A DNA stretch of 64,000 nt, taken from the NCBI GenBank assembly GCA_034769895.1, contig CM068375.1, forward strand, positions 254,365,542 to 254,429,541, read 5' to 3'. The notes under the pieces were generated by a model that was given only the letters and a program-made list of their open reading frames with translations, was not told the DNA's origin and ran no database searches. Both the position numbers and the translations under genes were made by a program. The stretch is from Magicicada septendecula (Eukaryota; Arthropoda; Insecta; Hemiptera; Cicadidae). This document shows, piece by piece, positions 60,421 through 64,000 of the stretch. Position 1 is the first letter of the stretch. Each line of letters opens with the position of its first letter.

Positions 60421-62346
60421 ATGCACACAAGAGGTTTATCGAAAAAGTTGGCGAAGGAGAAAGAGATAGAAGAAAATAGAGGGGAAGAAGAGGAAGGAAC
60501 ATCGATTGAAGAAGTGGAGACAGCAATAACCACCACAGAACCAACCCAAGACGAAGAAATGGAACCACAGGCTGGAGATAGGGAGGAAGCCAGAGGAGGA
60601 ATGGATTTACAAAAATTATGGGAATTGATTAACGAAAATTTTAAGAAACAGAAGGAAGAAACCAATCAAAATTTTAAGAAACAGGAGGATAATTTTCAGA
60701 AGCAGAAGGAAGAACTGAGACAAACCATTAACCAAAATAACGAAACCCTCCAACAACAGCTGAAGGAAATCAACGAAATAACCAAGGAAGAGATGAAACA
60801 GCAGGTGATCCAACTATTAAGGGAGTATCGAGAAGAAACCATGCAACAGATCACTGAAGCTAATGAAAAATTAGAGGAGACGTTGGAGAAACTAGAGAAA
60901 ACCAATGAGAATGTTTCTGAAATTCGTGAGGAAGTGCTCAATAAAATGAACCATATCGAAGGAGAAAATAAAAGGAAAATTGAGGAAGGTCATGAAGAAA
61001 CAGTCAGAAGATGTGCCCAGATGGACCAGGACATACATCAAGTCCGGGAAGAAAACCAGAAGGAGGTAGCAGCTGTACGAACAGACTTGGGGGAACAAAT
61101 GGAAAGAGTTTACAGCAATTTAAATAAAATAGACAGCAAAGTAGACAAAAACCAACAAAGGATTGACGATATGCACAGAATAGAAGAATCATTACGGGAA
61201 GAAGTGGACGCCTGGCGTGACCGACCATGTAACAATAATCATGTCATGAACACGGACAACAGAGATACTATTAACTTCCGTAATTATAAAAGGAACCCTA
61301 TTGAGTTCTTGAAGAGGGTGGAAGAGTTAATCATCAAAAATCGAGAGACTCGATGGACTACAATAAGAGGAATGCTGGACGAAATGTTCAAGGAGACTTA
61401 CGACAACTGGTGGATTGCCACTCGACCAGACATCCAAAGCATTCAAGAGTTTAAGACCCAGTTCAAGGCTAAATACTGGTCGGAATCGACTCAGAACATG
61501 GTCCGCAATAACCTAAGCAACGGGAGGTATGAAAATCAATATGGACAATCTCTCACCTCCTACTTCTTGGGAAAAATCTGCATGGCCAGGAATTTGGAAC
61601 CACGTATATCAGAAGAGTGTCTTGTAATACAGTTATCTTACCACTACGACGACGACATCCAAAAAGCACGGATGTACAGCCAAGGAAAGACCATCCAAGA
61701 CATGGCTAGCTTATTGGAAAGCCATGAGCACGAGTGGCAGTACAGAAAAAATAGAGTGTCCAGTTTCAGGAATAATAGAACCAATGATGGACAATTATCA
61801 CCAAACCAACAGGGAGATAATAAACCACCGGTAAACAACCCTAACAATTATCAAGGGAACCCACGGGGCAATAACGGGCCCAGAAATTTTAACAGAAATG
61901 GAAACAATAATAATAACAACTTCAGGAACAACTACAGGGGTAACTACCCATCGAATGGTTACAACAACAATTATCGCCCTGGAAAAAATAACAATAACCA
62001 TAACAATAATCAAGGATACCAGCCACAGGTAAACTACATGAGGGGACAAAGACAACGGAGTCCAGGAAGAAACTATCGCCCATCTGACTATCGACAAACG
62101 TACTCTAACCAGGTACCCGATACAAGAAGCCACCCCTTCGAAGAAAATCACAGGAACAGCGTAGAGGACAGGAACAATCGACAGGAGCCGAACGCTAACC
62201 AAAACAATAATAACAATGAGAATTCTGGTGTTGCATTACCGCATAATCAAGCGAGTAATGACGGAGAACCTCGAATATATCGGATAAACCATATTTTAGC
62301 AGAGGACCAGGATGAAATACCCTACCCAGACAGATGGAATGCATAG
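60421..62346 (+). CDS. gag: gag, unit 8, single intact 641-codon frame
   Basis: The only copy in which the acidic/coiled-coil/capsid-like part and the Asn/Arg/Gly-rich nucleocapsid-like part lie in one frame. At about 61707 it reads GCTAGCTTATTGG, lacking the GC of GCTAGCGCTTATTGG in units 1-7. The junction then runs smoothly from the capsid-like region into ESHEHEWQYRKNR. 641 residues is a normal length for a retroelement gag. Private changes: Tyr in ENQYGQS and Gly in YSQGKTI. It stops at TAG 62344-62346; no pol follows before the array ends 566 bp later. This is the best model of the functional protein. Confidence 0.8.
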   Translation: MHTRGLSKKLAKEKEIEENRGEEEEGTSIEEVETAITTTEPTQDEEMEPQAGDREEARGGMDLQKLWELINENFKKQKEETNQNFKKQEDNFQKQKEELRQTINQNNETLQQQLKEINEITKEEMKQQVIQLLREYREETMQQITEANEKLEETLEKLEKTNENVSEIREEVLNKMNHIEGENKRKIEEGHEETVRRCAQMDQDIHQVREENQKEVAAVRTDLGEQMERVYSNLNKIDSKVDKNQQRIDDMHRIEESLREEVDAWRDRPCNNNHVMNTDNRDTINFRNYKRNPIEFLKRVEELIIKNRETRWTTIRGMLDEMFKETYDNWWIATRPDIQSIQEFKTQFKAKYWSESTQNMVRNNLSNGRYENQYGQSLTSYFLGKICMARNLEPRISEECLVIQLSYHYDDDIQKARMYSQGKTIQDMASLLESHEHEWQYRKNRVSSFRNNRTNDGQLSPNQQGDNKPPVNNPNNYQGNPRGNNGPRNFNRNGNNNNNNFRNNYRGNYPSNGYNNNYRPGKNNNNHNNNQGYQPQVNYMRGQRQRSPGRNYRPSDYRQTYSNQVPDTRSHPFEENHRNSVEDRNNRQEPNANQNNNNNENSGVALPHNQASNDGEPRIYRINHILAEDQDEIPYPDRWNA

Positions 62347-62912
62347 AAAAACACTGAAAGGGGACTGATTTCATGATAACCTACCTAAGTAATTTAAAAT
62401 AAAAAGAAAATAATAATACAAGCAGATGAGGTTGCAGGTAAATAATAATGAAAAAATATATATAAAAAATGAATTTCAAAATTCAAAAAAGTTATGTAAG
62501 AACAGCTTACACAGATATTTCGAGAATATTTTAGACCAATCATAAAATGGAGAAATAAAATTACCAAGGATCCACATAAAGTAAGAAACACTAACTTACT
62601 ATAATCTTTGAATAAAAACTGATAATAAGGGAGTGAAGTTACAAAACATTCCTAAACAGAACAAGATTAAGTTACAATAATCTTTAGCCAAAATATGAGG
62701 CACAAAAAACCAAAACATACTATAAAGGAATAAGCTACAAAAATTCCTAACTAGTAAGAAACACTAACTTACTATGATATTCAAAAAGTTATGAAAAAAA
62801 AAAGTATCAATCAAAATGACCAACTTTTACTACTATTTAGAAAGAAATGGGAAGTAAGATTAAGAAAACCAATGATCAAAAAACGAAACAAATAAAATGA
62901 ACATTGTAATAT
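62347..62912 (+). other. Unit 8 internal region, truncated
   Basis: Matches other units to AACATT at 62905, then a 9-bp gap and GTAATAT to 62912, where similarity ends. No purine tract, no LTR follows. Confidence 0.65.
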
Positions 62913-64000
62913 AACGATGTGTTACTGTTCTATGGTGTTCTAAAATTCTGATGTAATCAAGCCCCACAAGTTGGGTTCGCCAATTTTGTAATAATAATAT
63001 GTAAATTATAAAATATACAAATATAAAAATATGTGTAGTTGTATGAGAATTGTACTCTCACTATTGTGTGTAGTAATATAGATGATGTCTTCTAGTCTTC
63101 ATTCGGCTCTCTCTGCTGGTCTTCACTTTGGTAATATATAATTGTAATTGTAATGGTGTTCTGGTATAATATTACCCAGATTGACTTTTATGGTGCGTAG
63201 GTGTAGTAATGACGTTCCGCTCCGGGAGACGTCGATTTGGTAATATTCCTAAATAATGCTGTTATCAAATGTTCTTGGTGTATGTTGTTGTTGTAGCAAT
63301 TTGAAATGTGATATAATTTTATAATTCTGAAATAATTGTTTTCGAGGTGTTTATATTCTTAAAATTTAGTAATAAATTGAGATTATTGATTGTAATTATA
63401 AATAGTATGGTATGGTGTGTCTTCTAGTAATGATCTTCCCTTCGTTAAATTTATTAAAAAGACAATCCACTTTGAATTAGGCGCGAACAGCTCTCTTCTT
63501 CTTCCTCTTGAAAGGTTGTAATTCGCATATATTGCCTTTAAAGGTTGTCGAGTTTTCTTTATTAATTAATGGTTATATTCCTTTATTAAAGAAATCAAAT
63601 TCAATTCACTAGATAACAAGCGTTTATTCAACAAAATAATGAATTTGCTTAATTGAAAACAATGTTATAATGCCGTATCGACTCACTCAGGTCCGGTCGA
63701 TCTATGACTTTTATATTGGTATTATACACATATAGGTTCTTTTAACGGTTATTTATAAAAAAACCAGAGAAGGTCAGGGTCAGAAAGTATAACATTTACA
63801 ATTCTAAAAATGTATTAAAATTAAACAATATAATGATAGTTATTAATAATAAAAGTTTATATATAATTTTTATTCACCCCAGTTCAGCAAATAGTTGTCG
63901 AGTTGAGATGACGAGATTGAGTCAAAATGGCCACCTGGCGCATGCGCGGAGTTCACCTTCTAACACTGACAAGAGTATTTATGGAATAAATATGTCCCTT
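62913..64000. other. AT-rich right flank with antisense LTR/PBS-like start
   Basis: No coding region seen. On the minus strand, TGGCGAACCC begins at 62982 and continues to GTGGGGCTTG near 62958. This resembles the array's ATTGGCG...GTGGGGCTTGA leader motif but belongs to a different sequence. TGTAATAAT at 62987 would then be the LTR edge of an antisense element extending right. Its far LTR end is not found in the window. Confidence 0.35.

Larger units (their letters stand above)
8727..62912 (+). repeat. Head-to-tail array of a gag-only LTR element
   Basis: One unit recurs eight times in the same orientation. The gag start recurs at 11152, 17890, 24629, 31371, 38621, 45882, 53160 and 60421, so the periods are 6738, 6739, 6742, 7250, 7261, 7278 and 7261 bp. 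The units are nearly identical apart from point changes, small indels and two kinds of inserted element. The left edge lies in the unit's internal non-coding part (equivalent to about 14270) and the right edge in the same part (equivalent to about 13650). The array therefore holds about 8.9 units. Confidence 0.9.

Noticed and set aside
8727..62912. Array as a pure assembly artefact
   Set aside because: Units carry distinct nested insertions and private mutations in a consistent order. The exact copy number, especially of units 5 and 6, could still be wrong.
1..64000. Whole window as the inside of one antisense gypsy element (integrase at left, PBS at right)
   Set aside because: The left and right flanks show no shared LTR sequence that I can see.

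Overview
The window is eukaryotic, AT-rich and made almost wholly of retroelements. The families present (BEL/Pao, Ty3/gypsy-type integrase, Penelope-like elements carrying a GIY-YIG nuclease) point to an arthropod, most likely an insect; the species cannot be told from the sequence. I found no ordinary host gene and no tRNA or rRNA gene.

Layout: (1) 1-1372, an AT-rich flank and a decayed Ty3/gypsy-type integrase C-terminus on the minus strand. (2) About 1373-8726, a decayed BEL/Pao retrotransposon (gag, protease, RT/RNase H, integrase in order on the plus strand). Its gag is split by a 612-bp, 5'-truncated Penelope-like element (PLE) with a perfect 12-bp target-site duplication. (3) 8727-62912, the main content: a 54-kb head-to-tail array of one LTR-retrotransposon-like unit of 6.7-7.3 kb, with eight LTR copies and eight gag copies. 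(4) 62913-64000, a different AT-rich flank that opens with an antisense primer-binding-site-like motif.

Each array unit reads: LTR (TGTTTA...TAAACA), ATT spacer, PBS-like TGGCGCC site, a 342-nt leader with two more PBS-like cassettes and a possible 53-nt intron, gag (acidic N-terminus, very long coiled coil, capsid-like region, then an Asn/Arg/Gly-rich nucleocapsid-like tail without zinc knuckles), about 2-2.7 kb of A-rich non-coding DNA, and a purine tract before the next LTR. No protease, RT, RNase H or integrase is present in any unit, so this is a gag-only, non-autonomous element that would need pol from elsewhere.

In seven of the eight copies gag is split into two overlapping frames by an extra GC dinucleotide. 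The last copy lacks it and has a single 641-codon gag. Secondary insertions date the units. A 428-bp PLE tail sits at the same site in units 1-3, and a 0.95-kb insert with internal ~128-bp tandem repeats (Helitron/Helentron-like by its lack of target duplication) sits in LTRs 5-8. Units around 33.4-48 kb are a very recent 7261-bp tandem duplication. Both ends of the array fall in the internal non-coding part of the unit rather than at an LTR edge, which does not fit simple LTR-LTR recombination at an original insertion.
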